From: Coriobacteriales bacterium
GTDB taxonomy: Bacteria; Actinomycetota; Coriobacteriia; Coriobacteriales; Atopobiaceae
Reading direction: 5' to 3'
Assembly: GCA_030533135.1 (NCBI GenBank)
Contig: JAUNJR010000003.1
Location: 1-42,424 of the forward strand
DNA: 42,424 nucleotides
The notes under the pieces are model-generated. The model worked only from the letters and a program-made list of their open reading frames with translations. It did not search any database and was not told the origin of the DNA. Below, one piece after another: positions 1 through 8,559 of this stretch. The first letter of the stretch is position 1; every line of letters starts with the position of its first letter. The position numbers were made by a program, and so were the translations under genes.

Positions 1-35
1 TACTGCTTGCCACCAGTGGAAACGATAGCGTACAT
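1..35 (-). CDS. rplU: 50S ribosomal protein L21, N-terminal fragment
   Basis: Only the first eleven codons lie in the window; the gene runs off the left edge. The minus strand reads ATG at 35-33 and translates to MYAIVSTGGKQ, the characteristic start of bacterial L21, a 23S rRNA-binding protein of the large subunit. A GAAGGG ribosome-binding site sits six bases upstream. It follows the DUF2344 gene after 56 bases. The order radical SAM/DUF2344 then rplU (usually followed by rpmA and obg) is common in Gram-positive genomes and supports the call despite the short length. Confidence 0.85.
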   Translation of the reverse strand, partial: MYAIVSTGGKQ

Positions 36-91
36 AGTAAACCCTTCATTGCTGATTGACTGCAACAGTTCGCAATCTTACTCCGACGTTC

Positions 92-820
92 CTATTGCGT
101 CAATGACCACGTAAAAGTCTTATCAAATGGCTCCACAAGACGCCCATCTTCGTCTTCGTGCCACTGCCTCGAACGGCAGACGCGCTGCGAGATTCGCACG
201 GCATCAGCCATTGTAGCCTCAGAAAACGCCGCGTCAAGCAGTATGGCAGGACGAAGCGCGCCGAGGTTCGAGGAGCGCGTCTCAAGCGAAAGGCCAATCC
301 CCCATGGTTCCTGAATGGCTTTCCATGAAACCAGTGTCGTCAGGAGCTCGATAGTTCGAGGCTTGTCCCCGCGCATGAAGTCAATCTTTCCCTGCTTGCG
401 CACGGCGCTGAGCGCCTCATCAAGTGCATCGGCTGAAAGATGATCGCCTCTGATCTCGATATCCCAGAGTGCACGATTGAGCCATGCCTCCAGAGCGGGT
501 GTACGGCGCTCAATGTAAGCCGCACGATACGGGCCAAGCGCTCGAGGAGCTGCCTTCTCGAGCAGGCGGAGGGCTTCGCCGGTGTCAACCTCTTCCGTCA
601 AGCGCACATCAAAGTACTCCCCTTCGGAAAACGCCCCCACCGGTAGGGCCTGAGAAAACTGCACACGCATGCGTCGAGCAAACCCGTTGCCGACTGAATA
701 TGGCAAGCCAGAACGACGAATGGAGCGCTCAACCGTATTGATGACCTCAAGATGGCCAAGGTACGCAAGGCGCCCATCCTTGCGATATGCCACGCGAAGA
801 CGGAACAGCTCATCGGCCAT
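92..820 (-). CDS. TIGR03936/DUF2344 radical-SAM-associated protein
   Basis: A 242-residue protein of the DUF2344 family. It begins MADELFRLRVAYRKDGRLAY and continues with the family's GHLE and RRSGLPYSVGNGFARRMRV stretches. The family is almost always fused to, or encoded next to, the TIGR03960 radical SAM protein, as here; the joint function is unknown (a role in RNA modification or maturation is often guessed). I chose the ATG at 820 because AGGTGA precedes it by five bases; a GTG nine bases upstream is also possible. It overlaps the end of the radical SAM gene by 11 bases, implying translational coupling. No catalytic motif is visible. Confidence 0.85.
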   Translation of the reverse strand: MADELFRLRVAYRKDGRLAYLGHLEVINTVERSIRRSGLPYSVGNGFARRMRVQFSQALPVGAFSEGEYFDVRLTEEVDTGEALRLLEKAAPRALGPYRAAYIERRTPALEAWLNRALWDIEIRGDHLSADALDEALSAVRKQGKIDFMRGDKPRTIELLTTLVSWKAIQEPWGIGLSLETRSSNLGALRPAILLDAAFSEATMADAVRISQRVCRSRQWHEDEDGRLVEPFDKTFTWSLTQ

Positions 821-2693
821 GGCGATCACCTGCTATGTTGTTGTCGACGCCGAGGGTTGGGCAGACACCGCAACCCGCACAGCTTGTCATCGTGCAGTCT
901 GACGTCGTGACGCCTTCCGCAGCACGGCGCCACTCACGCTTGAGGAATCCCTTTGAGACACCTGGAGAGGTGTGATCCCACGGCAAATGTGCGTCAAGAG
1001 AGGTTTCCTCAGCGGCAAGCTCTTCGAGGTCGATTCCCATGTCCCGGCCAGCTTCGAGCCATTGGTCGTACTTGAACTGGTCGGTCCAGGCGTCAAATCT
1101 GCATCCGCGCTTCCACGCACCATAGACAAGATCGAAGCCCGCACGGCCCATCTTGGAGAGTGCCCCCTCCACCACGGAGAGCTGCGCGTCGTGATAGGAG
1201 ATGTGGATGTCACGGTCGTGGTTGGACTTAATCATGAGGTCTTGACGACGGCGCACCTCAGAGATGGGCAGCTGTCCGCACCATTGGAAGGGCGTGAAGC
1301 ACTTCGGAACAAAGACGGCCACGCTGATTGAGACGCTCACGCCGCTCTTGTATCCACGTCCGACAACCTCGCGGCCAATCTGCAGCACGCGACGGGCGGC
1401 TGCCGTGATGGCCAAGACATCCTCGTCCGTCTCTGTTGGAAGACCCATCATGAAGTAAAGCTTCATGCGACGCCACCCAAGCTTGAAGGCATTGCGCGCC
1501 GCATTCTCGAGGTCCTCTTCCGTCACGTTCTTGTTTATGACGTCACGCAAGCGCTGCGTTCCTGCCTCTGGTGCAAACGTCAAGCCTCCACGCCTCGATC
1601 CGCTAACCGCGGCAGCCATGTCCACGCCAAAGGAGTCCAAACGCTGCGATGGAATCGATACGCGCACGCCCTTGCCGCGCAGTCGCTCGTCAAGACGCAA
1701 CAGAATCTTCTCGCACTGAGAATGGTCCGTGGTGGAAAGCGACGAGAGCGACACCTCGTCATAACCAGTCGCAAAGAGGCCCTGCTCACAGGCATCGACA
1801 ACCTGCTCTGCCGGTCGTTCGCGCACGGGACGATACGTCATCCCGGCCTGGCAGAACCTGCAGCCACGCGCACAGCCACGCAACACCTCGATCGCAAGAC
1901 GGTCCTGCACAATGCCCATATACGGGACCATCTTTTGCGGAACGGGATCTGTGACCGAGAGGTCAGGAATGCAGCGCTTATACACGACCTCAGGCACCCC
2001 TGAACCTGGTTTGGGAACGGCGTAGCCCCAGGCAGTCGACGTGTCATCGACCACCACGTCATACAGAGAGGGAACGTATACGCCCTGTACCGTTGAAAGC
2101 GCCTTCAGCACCTCGGCACGCGTAGCTCCCGCATCGCGCGCGTCACGTACCGCTTGCGCCGCTTCGACGATCTCACCTTCGCCATCCCCCAAAAGCACAG
2201 CGTCAAACATCGCGCAAAGTGGCTCACAGTTCCATGCAGACGGACCGCCAGCAAAGATGATGGGATCATCCTCGTCACGGTCTTCCGCGCGGATGGGAAT
2301 CCCCGCCAGATCAAGTGTCTCGACGATGTTGGTCGCGATCATCTCATGCGCCAGGGTGAAACCCACCACGTCAAACGAGGCCACCGGAGATGAGGTCTCG
2401 AGCGAAAGAAGCGGGACCCCCGCCTCGCGCATCAAGGCAGACATGTCAACCCACGGCAGGTAGCAACGTTCACATGATATGCCCTCAGCTGCATTAAGCT
2501 CGTTATAGAGGATGGCGATTCCCAGGTTGGGCTGCCCGACCTCGTAGGTGTCGGCATAGATCATGCACACGTGGAAAGGGCCGTCCTGATCTTCGACAGC
2601 ACCCCACTCATGATCAAGGTACCGGGCAGGATGCTCAACCTTGGCAAGGAGCGGCTCGAGTTCGTGATAGCGATCCTCACGGGCAAGTCTCAC
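810..2693 (-). CDS. TIGR03960-family B12-binding-like radical SAM protein
   Basis: A 627-residue radical SAM enzyme. The N-terminal third resembles a cobalamin-binding-like Rossmann domain (YADTYEVGQPNLGIAILYN, then IIFAGGPSAWN). The radical SAM core follows, with the 4Fe-4S motif CARGCRFC (CxxxCxxC) inside EVLRGCARGCRFCQAG and FAPEAGTQRLRDVINK downstream. The C-terminus has a second cysteine cluster (CAGCGVC) that could hold another metal site. The substrate is unknown. The start is a GTG overlapping the TGA of the upstream gene (GTGA), preceded by GAGGAGG at good spacing. It forms a pair with the DUF2344 gene, which some genomes encode as one fused protein. Confidence 0.88.
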   Translation of the reverse strand: MRLAREDRYHELEPLLAKVEHPARYLDHEWGAVEDQDGPFHVCMIYADTYEVGQPNLGIAILYNELNAAEGISCERCYLPWVDMSALMREAGVPLLSLETSSPVASFDVVGFTLAHEMIATNIVETLDLAGIPIRAEDRDEDDPIIFAGGPSAWNCEPLCAMFDAVLLGDGEGEIVEAAQAVRDARDAGATRAEVLKALSTVQGVYVPSLYDVVVDDTSTAWGYAVPKPGSGVPEVVYKRCIPDLSVTDPVPQKMVPYMGIVQDRLAIEVLRGCARGCRFCQAGMTYRPVRERPAEQVVDACEQGLFATGYDEVSLSSLSTTDHSQCEKILLRLDERLRGKGVRVSIPSQRLDSFGVDMAAAVSGSRRGGLTFAPEAGTQRLRDVINKNVTEEDLENAARNAFKLGWRRMKLYFMMGLPTETDEDVLAITAAARRVLQIGREVVGRGYKSGVSVSISVAVFVPKCFTPFQWCGQLPISEVRRRQDLMIKSNHDRDIHISYHDAQLSVVEGALSKMGRAGFDLVYGAWKRGCRFDAWTDQFKYDQWLEAGRDMGIDLEELAAEETSLDAHLPWDHTSPGVSKGFLKREWRRAAEGVTTSDCTMTSCAGCGVCPTLGVDNNIAGDRHGR

Positions 2694-3676
2694 GCTTGGT
2701 CCTCCTCACCATCAAGTGATGCCTCAGGCAATGCGGCCACGCGTTTGATGATGCCCGCACCTCGCTGTATCGCAGAGCCTGCCACTGGCAGCGCCTTTGC
2801 AACGGATCCCACTAAGGCCCTGACACGTGGGAGAGGCAAGACGCCTGCGTCCTGTCGCTCAAAGTGCGAGGCGATTGCGTTTGCCGTAGCCAAGGTGCCT
2901 GCATACCCGACGCCTGCCTTGAAAGCCCATCCGATGCCGGGAATGGCACTCGAAACGGCTCGTGCGACGCCGCGATACCCGACACCGGCACCATATACGG
3001 CCACAAGCTCCTGTGCCCGCGCCAGCGTGAGTGGCCGGCCGTACGCAGCCGCAATGTCAAGTGCAAGCTTTGCCTGATTTGAGGTCATGGAAGCCATGTC
3101 ATGTCCGCTTTTGCTCCCCATGGCACCCACAGCGGCATTCTGGCTTGCAGACGCCTTCACGAGCTGCGAAACCTTGGCTCTCCGACAGAACGGGAAATTC
3201 GCCGCCAGCGCCGTACTCTTCTCGCAGGCGGACACCATCCAATGTGCCAGCGCAGAAAGCGCCGTGGGATAGTCTGTCGAGACACAGATGCCCACCAGAT
3301 GCTCAAGGCTCATGGGAAGGTCGGGCAGCGGTGCATCGAGCAGAGACTCGGCAACGATGGCTACCGGCGTTCCCATTTGAACATACGTGTGGGCAACGGA
3401 GCGTACATGCTCATCTGAGCCACCACCAATGATGACGCAGAGGTCCGGACGGGCATAGGGCGCCTTTATCGGCCCTTCAATAAGGTGCGCGGTAACAACG
3501 GATGTCGGTTGCACGGGCAAGAAGGCATCGCGAACGGCAATCACAAGCTCTTGTGGGGCAGCAGTATCCACCCATATGTCGACGCTCACGGGCTGGATAC
3601 GCTGATGATCAGCATCCATCCCCGCGTTGTAGATGTCCATAACCTTGTTCATGGACCTCTGCGTGTTTCCCGCCAT
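2690..3676 (-). CDS. DUF697-like membrane-associated protein
   Basis: A 328-residue protein of uncertain function. Residues about 28-150 look like a nucleotide-binding-type alpha/beta fold without a clear Walker A (VVTAHLIEGPIKAPYARPDL, then CVIIGGGSDEHVRS). Residues about 195-300 resemble DUF697/YcjF-type hydrophobic helices (SNQAKLALDIAAAYGRPL, then the Gly/Ala-rich VGYRGVARAVSSAIPGIGW). In relatives, DUF697 sits behind GTPase domains and is thought to contact membranes. It lies between rodA and the radical SAM gene and overlaps the latter by four bases. AAGGGAG precedes the ATG by eight bases. The family assignment is by eye only. Confidence 0.6.
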   Translation of the reverse strand: MAGNTQRSMNKVMDIYNAGMDADHQRIQPVSVDIWVDTAAPQELVIAVRDAFLPVQPTSVVTAHLIEGPIKAPYARPDLCVIIGGGSDEHVRSVAHTYVQMGTPVAIVAESLLDAPLPDLPMSLEHLVGICVSTDYPTALSALAHWMVSACEKSTALAANFPFCRRAKVSQLVKASASQNAAVGAMGSKSGHDMASMTSNQAKLALDIAAAYGRPLTLARAQELVAVYGAGVGYRGVARAVSSAIPGIGWAFKAGVGYAGTLATANAIASHFERQDAGVLPLPRVRALVGSVAKALPVAGSAIQRGAGIIKRVAALPEASLDGEEDQA

Positions 3677-3717
3677 GTATGAAGCTCCCTTTTGGGTTAG
3701 GGCTCTGAACTGAGTCG

Positions 3718-4926
3718 TTATGCGGCCTTAGTTCGATGATGCCAGACGGACTGGACGATGCCAACCGCCGTACAGTGAATGACCATGGAGGTGGAACCGT
3801 AGCTGATGAATGGCAACGGGATGCCCGTAATGGGCATGATGCCGATGCACATCCCCGCCTCCTGCAGGACTTGGAACGACCACATGGTGGCAACGCCTGC
3901 CAACACGAGCTTTGCGAACGGCGAATCCATCCGCTGAGCCAAGGAGATGGTGGCAAAGATCATCCAGCCGAAGAGCAAAAGGACGCCTGCAGATCCCACA
4001 AAACCAAACTCTTCCGAGAGAAGTGCAAAGACGAAGTCCGTCTGTGCCTCGGGCAGGAAGCCCGTGCCAGACTGGCTTGCGTTGCCAATCCCCTTGCCGA
4101 AGAGCCCGCCTGAACCAACGGCAATCTTTGCTTGCTGAAGGTTGTAACCACTGCCGCCCGGATCGACCGAGGGGTCAACGAAGACGATCAGTCGGTTGAG
4201 CTGGTACTCCTTAAGCACATGTGGCACGCCATCCATCATTGACGTCGCAATGGCGAGTGCTGCCACCGCCACGATCATGCCGATGGTCACCCAGACCCAG
4301 CTCGGCTTAGCCCCTGACACGATGATGATTGAGGCGCCAACGACTAGCACGATGAGGCCCGTTCCAAGGTCCGGCTGAACCAAGATGAGCAAGAACGGCA
4401 CGCACAGGATGGCACAAAGCTTCACGTAGTCGCGTAGTGTCTCGATGCGCCCGTTGTATTGGGCTCCCAGCGATGAGATGAGGAAGATAGTCACAATCTT
4501 CGAAATCTCGGATGGCTGGAACGAGATTGGTATAAAGGGTACCCTGACCCAACCGGTAATGCCGTTCTCCGACAGGCCCAATCCCGGAATTCGTGGTAGC
4601 ACCATGAGTATGCAGTCGAACACAAAGAGAGCTGTGCTCATGTTGGCAAATGCGCGGTAGTCATACGAGCGCACAAACCACATGACGATCAGGCCCAAGA
4701 CGATGCCGATCATATGGCGTTTGAAGTCTGCCGCTGCAATGTTGAGCGACGCTGACCACATCACGACCGCGCCGAAGGAAATGAGCAGGAGTGCGGGAAC
4801 AAGCTGTGGAAGATAGAATGACTGGCCAATGCCCGTCTTTGAACGCCGTTGAACCTGCGCCTCTCCTTGGCTTCTGCCCGTAGTGAGAGGACGCTGTGCT
4901 GGCGCGCTCCCAATATCTGCTGCCAT
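3718..4926 (-). CDS. rodA: Rod-shape peptidoglycan glycosyltransferase RodA (SEDS)
   Basis: A 402-residue SEDS-family polytopic membrane protein that polymerises lipid II into glycan strands during side-wall growth, paired with PBP2. A cytoplasmic N-tail of about 38 residues is followed by roughly ten membrane segments. Family landmarks are FQPSEISKI (136-144), QPDLGTG (184-190), DPGGSGYNLQQAKIAVGSGG (255-274, with the probable catalytic Asp255), and the C-terminal GIMPITGIPLPFISYGSTSM. An AGGGGAGGGG site precedes the ATG. It sits 17 bases after mrdA, the usual PBP2-RodA pairing, which argues for RodA over FtsW. Confidence 0.95.
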   Translation of the reverse strand: MAADIGSAPAQRPLTTGRSQGEAQVQRRSKTGIGQSFYLPQLVPALLLISFGAVVMWSASLNIAAADFKRHMIGIVLGLIVMWFVRSYDYRAFANMSTALFVFDCILMVLPRIPGLGLSENGITGWVRVPFIPISFQPSEISKIVTIFLISSLGAQYNGRIETLRDYVKLCAILCVPFLLILVQPDLGTGLIVLVVGASIIIVSGAKPSWVWVTIGMIVAVAALAIATSMMDGVPHVLKEYQLNRLIVFVDPSVDPGGSGYNLQQAKIAVGSGGLFGKGIGNASQSGTGFLPEAQTDFVFALLSEEFGFVGSAGVLLLFGWMIFATISLAQRMDSPFAKLVLAGVATMWSFQVLQEAGMCIGIMPITGIPLPFISYGSTSMVIHCTAVGIVQSVWHHRTKAA

Positions 4927-4943
4927 CGTTGCCCCCTCCCCTC

Positions 4944-6971
4944 TTATCGAGCGCCGGTCTCGTCGACCGCGTCGGACGTGTCGGGCTCATCGTAAATAGC
5001 GCCCATGATGTCACGAACTACGTACATTGCAGATTGGCTACCGTACCCGCCCTGTTCCACCAAAGATGCAACGGCATACTTTGGATTGTCAGTCGGAACG
5101 AAGGCAATAAACCAACCAGTCGGCTCGCGCCCCGCACGTTCTGCGGTTCCCGTCTTTCCCGCCACCGTCTCGACCATGTTGGTGAAGTGCGCTGCCTGAG
5201 CAGGCGATTCCTCGTAGATAACGCCCTTAAGCCCCCGCTCGACCAGCTCATACGAGGTCTTGGGCTCCGTCACAGAACGATTAATCTCAGGGCTGTGCTC
5301 GATGACCGTGCCCGAGCCCGTCGCGGAACGGATGCTTTTCAGCACGTGCGGCTTCCACATGGTGCCACGTGTGGCCAATCCCGCATAGACGCAGCACATC
5401 TGCAGCGGTGTGACCAAGATGTCGCCCTGGCCGATGGAGAGGTTGGTGCTGTCACCACCCTGCCACTGGCGCACATCATCGGGCGAGGTGTCCCAATAGT
5501 TCCACTTCCACTCGGCGTCTGGCACGCGGCCCGGTTCTTCCGAGGGCAGGTCAACGCCCGTCTCGGTGCCAAGGCCCCAGTTGCGATACGTCTCTTGGAG
5601 ACCCTCGCTATCTGCGACGTAGAACCCTTTGCCAATCTCGTAGAAGACGATGTCGCAGGAGTAGGTGATGCCGGACTGCAGGTTCATCCCACCATGACCG
5701 TAATGGTCCCAGCAGTACTGGCCAGCATCCTCGCCAAAGCCCGTCCAGAATCCCGAGCAATAGAAGCTTGTCTCGGGCGTTGCGATATTGTAGTCGAGGG
5801 CTGCCAGCACACCCAGCGGCTTGATGGTGGACGCCGATGGGTACAAGCCGGAGACGACACGGTTCATCAGGGGGCTGGCGCTGTCTTCGGAACTCAGACG
5901 TGCCCAGTCATCATACGAGATGCCGCCTGTGAAGACGCTTGGGTTATAGGTGGGAGCGCTTGCAAGAGCGATGATCTCACCATTTGTGACGTCCATGGCC
6001 ACCGCACAGCCAGCATTGCATTCCTTGTTTCCGCTGGCACGGATCTGATTGATAACGCGTGCCAAAGATTCCTCTGCGGTACGCTGCACCTTCGCGTCGA
6101 TGGTCAGCACCACGTCCGAGCCGCTCTGAGGGTCGATCGACGCCGAGCTGTCCAACACGCTGCCGTAGGCATCGACGTAAACCACCTGCTCGCCGCGTAT
6201 GCCCTGGAGCACGCTCTCGTATTGGTACTCAATGCCTGCCTGGCCGACAATGTCACCCGCACTGTATTTGATTCCCTCATGGTTGCGCGGGTCCTCGCTC
6301 CATTCGAGAGCCTCTTGGCTGATAGTCCCCGTGTAGCCAAGCACATGCGCGGCAAGGCTTCCGTTGGGATAGAGACGCTCCGTTCTCTCCTCAACCGCAA
6401 CGCCATTGAAGAGGTAGGGATGCTCGTCGATAAAGGCCACCACGCGTCGAGACACGTCGACGGCCACCGTGCGCTTGTTCTGGGCACCTTCGTTCTGGTT
6501 CTGAATCTTACGGCGCACGGCGTAATATGGCATGCCGATAAGGTTGGCGAGGAGCATCATCTCGACCTCGTCATCCACCACATCAGGCTCTGCCGCTACG
6601 GCAAGGCAAGAACGATTGGCAACAAGTTCAACGCCGTTGCGGTCCAAGATGCGCCCTCGTGGAGCGGACGTCGTCAGAGTGCGGGTTCGGTTTGATTCTG
6701 CCTGCTTGGAATACTCATCAGAGCTCACGAGCTGCATGGACCAAAGCCTTGCGATAAGCACACCGATGATGGTGCCCGAGAAGATTCGCAGGCCATTCAA
6801 ACGTCGATGAAACCCTGTTTCCGTCGAGGTGTCGGAACCGCCTGCCGCCTTAGGAACGGCGTTGCCAATATCGAGCTTGAAGGTCTCACGAAGCTCGCGA
6901 CGACGTGCGTAGAGCACCAGGCAAAACGCTACGAACAGCGCGCAGATGACGATAATGAGGACGATACGCAT
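4944..6971 (-). CDS. mrdA: Penicillin-binding protein 2, elongasome transpeptidase
   Basis: A 675-residue class B PBP that cross-links peptidoglycan with RodA. The pedestal domain runs from about residue 85 to 270 and the transpeptidase domain from about 310 to 660. The catalytic signatures are S381-T-I-K384 (SxxK), S438-C-D440 (SxN position, with Asp as is usual in PBP2), and K606-T-G608. The canonical membrane anchor is at about 61-82 (LRIFSGTIIGVLIARLW). A second hydrophobic segment at residues 2-22 precedes it, which is unusual. The gene is followed by rodA and preceded by mreD, six bases away. Confidence 0.96.
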   Translation of the reverse strand: MRIVLIIVICALFVAFCLVLYARRRELRETFKLDIGNAVPKAAGGSDTSTETGFHRRLNGLRIFSGTIIGVLIARLWSMQLVSSDEYSKQAESNRTRTLTTSAPRGRILDRNGVELVANRSCLAVAAEPDVVDDEVEMMLLANLIGMPYYAVRRKIQNQNEGAQNKRTVAVDVSRRVVAFIDEHPYLFNGVAVEERTERLYPNGSLAAHVLGYTGTISQEALEWSEDPRNHEGIKYSAGDIVGQAGIEYQYESVLQGIRGEQVVYVDAYGSVLDSSASIDPQSGSDVVLTIDAKVQRTAEESLARVINQIRASGNKECNAGCAVAMDVTNGEIIALASAPTYNPSVFTGGISYDDWARLSSEDSASPLMNRVVSGLYPSASTIKPLGVLAALDYNIATPETSFYCSGFWTGFGEDAGQYCWDHYGHGGMNLQSGITYSCDIVFYEIGKGFYVADSEGLQETYRNWGLGTETGVDLPSEEPGRVPDAEWKWNYWDTSPDDVRQWQGGDSTNLSIGQGDILVTPLQMCCVYAGLATRGTMWKPHVLKSIRSATGSGTVIEHSPEINRSVTEPKTSYELVERGLKGVIYEESPAQAAHFTNMVETVAGKTGTAERAGREPTGWFIAFVPTDNPKYAVASLVEQGGYGSQSAMYVVRDIMGAIYDEPDTSDAVDETGAR

Positions 6972-6977
6972 AGGAGC

Positions 6978-7532
6978 CTACCGATTGCCCAGCGTATAAC
7001 GAGAGCGATGCTTGCCGGAGGAGCCACCCACCCTGATTCCACCGTGGGCGCGGCCAAGGATAAAGAGGAAGGGCAGGTACGCAAGAAACGTCAAAAACGT
7101 CGTGGGAAGAGCGCGGAACACCAGTGCATCGAAGAACGAATCGGTCACGCCGTATAGGAGCATGGCGATGTTGTAGCAAACCGCAACGCAAAAAGCCGCA
7201 ATGACAAACGGAATGATGGTCATAACGGGCTCTTCGGCAATGCGGTCACGAACTTCGATACCAAGCGCATATGCCGCAATGGGAAACAGAAGTGCCATGA
7301 GGCCAATGGGGCCAGTTGACGAGAGGTCAAAGACCAAGCCAGCGAAAAAGGCAGCTAAAACGCCCGTCTCCCCGCCAATGGTGAAGGCCACGACGGCAAC
7401 GAACACGAAGGCGAAGTCAGGATGACCGTTTCCAAGCGCGATTGCCGGAGCAATTCCGAGCTGGCACAGAAGCGAGACGACCGCAAGAACACCGATGCTC
7501 CTTCGATCCCGATTCCTATCGTTTACCTGCAT
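6978..7532 (-). CDS. mreD: Rod shape-determining membrane protein MreD
   Basis: A 184-residue integral membrane protein with five or six predicted helices (for example LAVVSLLCQLGIAPAIAL and VLAAFFAGLVFDLSSTGPIG). The F/L-G-L-x-x-D-L-S/x-x-x-x-x-G pattern is typical of MreD. It links MreC and the cytoskeleton to the PBP2/RodA machinery. Sequence conservation in this family is low, so the call rests mostly on topology and on its position between mreC and mrdA. The C-terminus is a short basic tail (GKHRSRYTLGNR). Its stop lies six bases from the PBP2 start. Confidence 0.92.
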   Translation of the reverse strand: MQVNDRNRDRRSIGVLAVVSLLCQLGIAPAIALGNGHPDFAFVFVAVVAFTIGGETGVLAAFFAGLVFDLSSTGPIGLMALLFPIAAYALGIEVRDRIAEEPVMTIIPFVIAAFCVAVCYNIAMLLYGVTDSFFDALVFRALPTTFLTFLAYLPFLFILGRAHGGIRVGGSSGKHRSRYTLGNR

Positions 7533-7550
7533 GTACTATCTCGCCCCCCA

Positions 7551-8546
7551 TCACCAATCGTAGTCAGTTGACTCTTCATCATCTTCTGAGGAAATCTCAA
7601 GCGGCTCAAGAGCGTCATCCTTGGTCAGGCCCGAGGTCTCCTGCTTATCGGCTTCTGCAATGTCTTCAGCGGTCGCACGCTGCGCATCATTGATGGCCGT
7701 AATGACCAGGACCTCTTCCAAACTCTCCGCTGAAGACAGCGGCTCGACGACGATCTCGTAATACAGGGCACCTGGGGACTTCTCCACACTCACCACTTTG
7801 CCCAACGGGAGACCCTTGGGAAAGACACCGCCCAATCCACTGGTGATGACCGTGTTGCCGGCCTCAACCGTCTGGTCAGTCCTAATGAGGGTGAGCCTGA
7901 GCGAGCCAGTGGCGGTACCTTTGAGTACGCCCTGTGCACGACTTTGCTGAACCATCGCAGAGACGCCAGAGTTCTCATCGGTAATCAGACGCACGAGCGA
8001 TGTGTTGAGACCGCAATCGATAATCTGTCCGATGACGCCGGCGCCATCCGTGACCGGCATGCCAACGGCTACGCCTGACGAAGTTCCCTTGTCGATGATG
8101 ACGGTTGCCGCCCACGAATCAGACGACCCCGAGATGATGCGTGCGCCTGTCGAAGTCAACGAGTAAGAGCTCTGCAAGGCCAGAAGCGCCTCGAGACGCT
8201 CAGTCGACATCGCTGCCTCTTCAAGCTCGGCATTACGAGCAAGAAGGCGTTGGTTTTCCGCCTTGAGCTCAGAGAGGGTCTCTTGGTCAGAGGTCAGGTT
8301 GGCCATGATGTTTCCCGCGGCGGTAAACGGGGCCGTCATGAGCGACCCAACATAGCGTACGGGCATGGTGACGGTCTGGAACGCCGTGCGAACGCGACCA
8401 AGAACTGCCGCGGGAGCTTCTCGCGTACCAATCGTCATAAGAGCAAGGGAAATCACCACTACGATGAGCAGCGTCTTTCCCCCAGTCTTTTTCTCACCCC
8501 GGCGCAATCCGGAGCGTGTATTAGTTCCTTTGCCTGTCAGCGGCAT
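7551..8546 (-). CDS. mreC: Rod shape-determining protein MreC
   Basis: 331 residues. A short basic N-terminus and one membrane segment (KTLLIVVVISLALMTIG) are followed by a coiled coil (about residues 83-120, ELKAENQRLLARNAELEEA). The beta-domain pair typical of MreC comes next (DKGTSSGVAVGMPVTDGAGV, IGQI, ITSGLGGVFPKGLPLGKV). MreC scaffolds PBP2 and RodA on the outer face of the membrane. The C-terminal 35 residues are acidic and look disordered. I chose the ATG at 8546 because AGGAGA lies eight bases upstream; an in-frame start 39 bases earlier would overlap mreB. Confidence 0.94.
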   Translation of the reverse strand: MPLTGKGTNTRSGLRRGEKKTGGKTLLIVVVISLALMTIGTREAPAAVLGRVRTAFQTVTMPVRYVGSLMTAPFTAAGNIMANLTSDQETLSELKAENQRLLARNAELEEAAMSTERLEALLALQSSYSLTSTGARIISGSSDSWAATVIIDKGTSSGVAVGMPVTDGAGVIGQIIDCGLNTSLVRLITDENSGVSAMVQQSRAQGVLKGTATGSLRLTLIRTDQTVEAGNTVITSGLGGVFPKGLPLGKVVSVEKSPGALYYEIVVEPLSSAESLEEVLVITAINDAQRATAEDIAEADKQETSGLTKDDALEPLEISSEDDEESTDYDW

Positions 8547-8559
8547 GCAAAAACGTCTC

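Noticed and set aside
4896-6695. 599-codon plus-strand reading frame opposite mrdA and rodA
   Set aside because: Long antisense frames are common in GC-rich coding DNA; the opposite strand holds complete PBP2 and RodA with all motifs.
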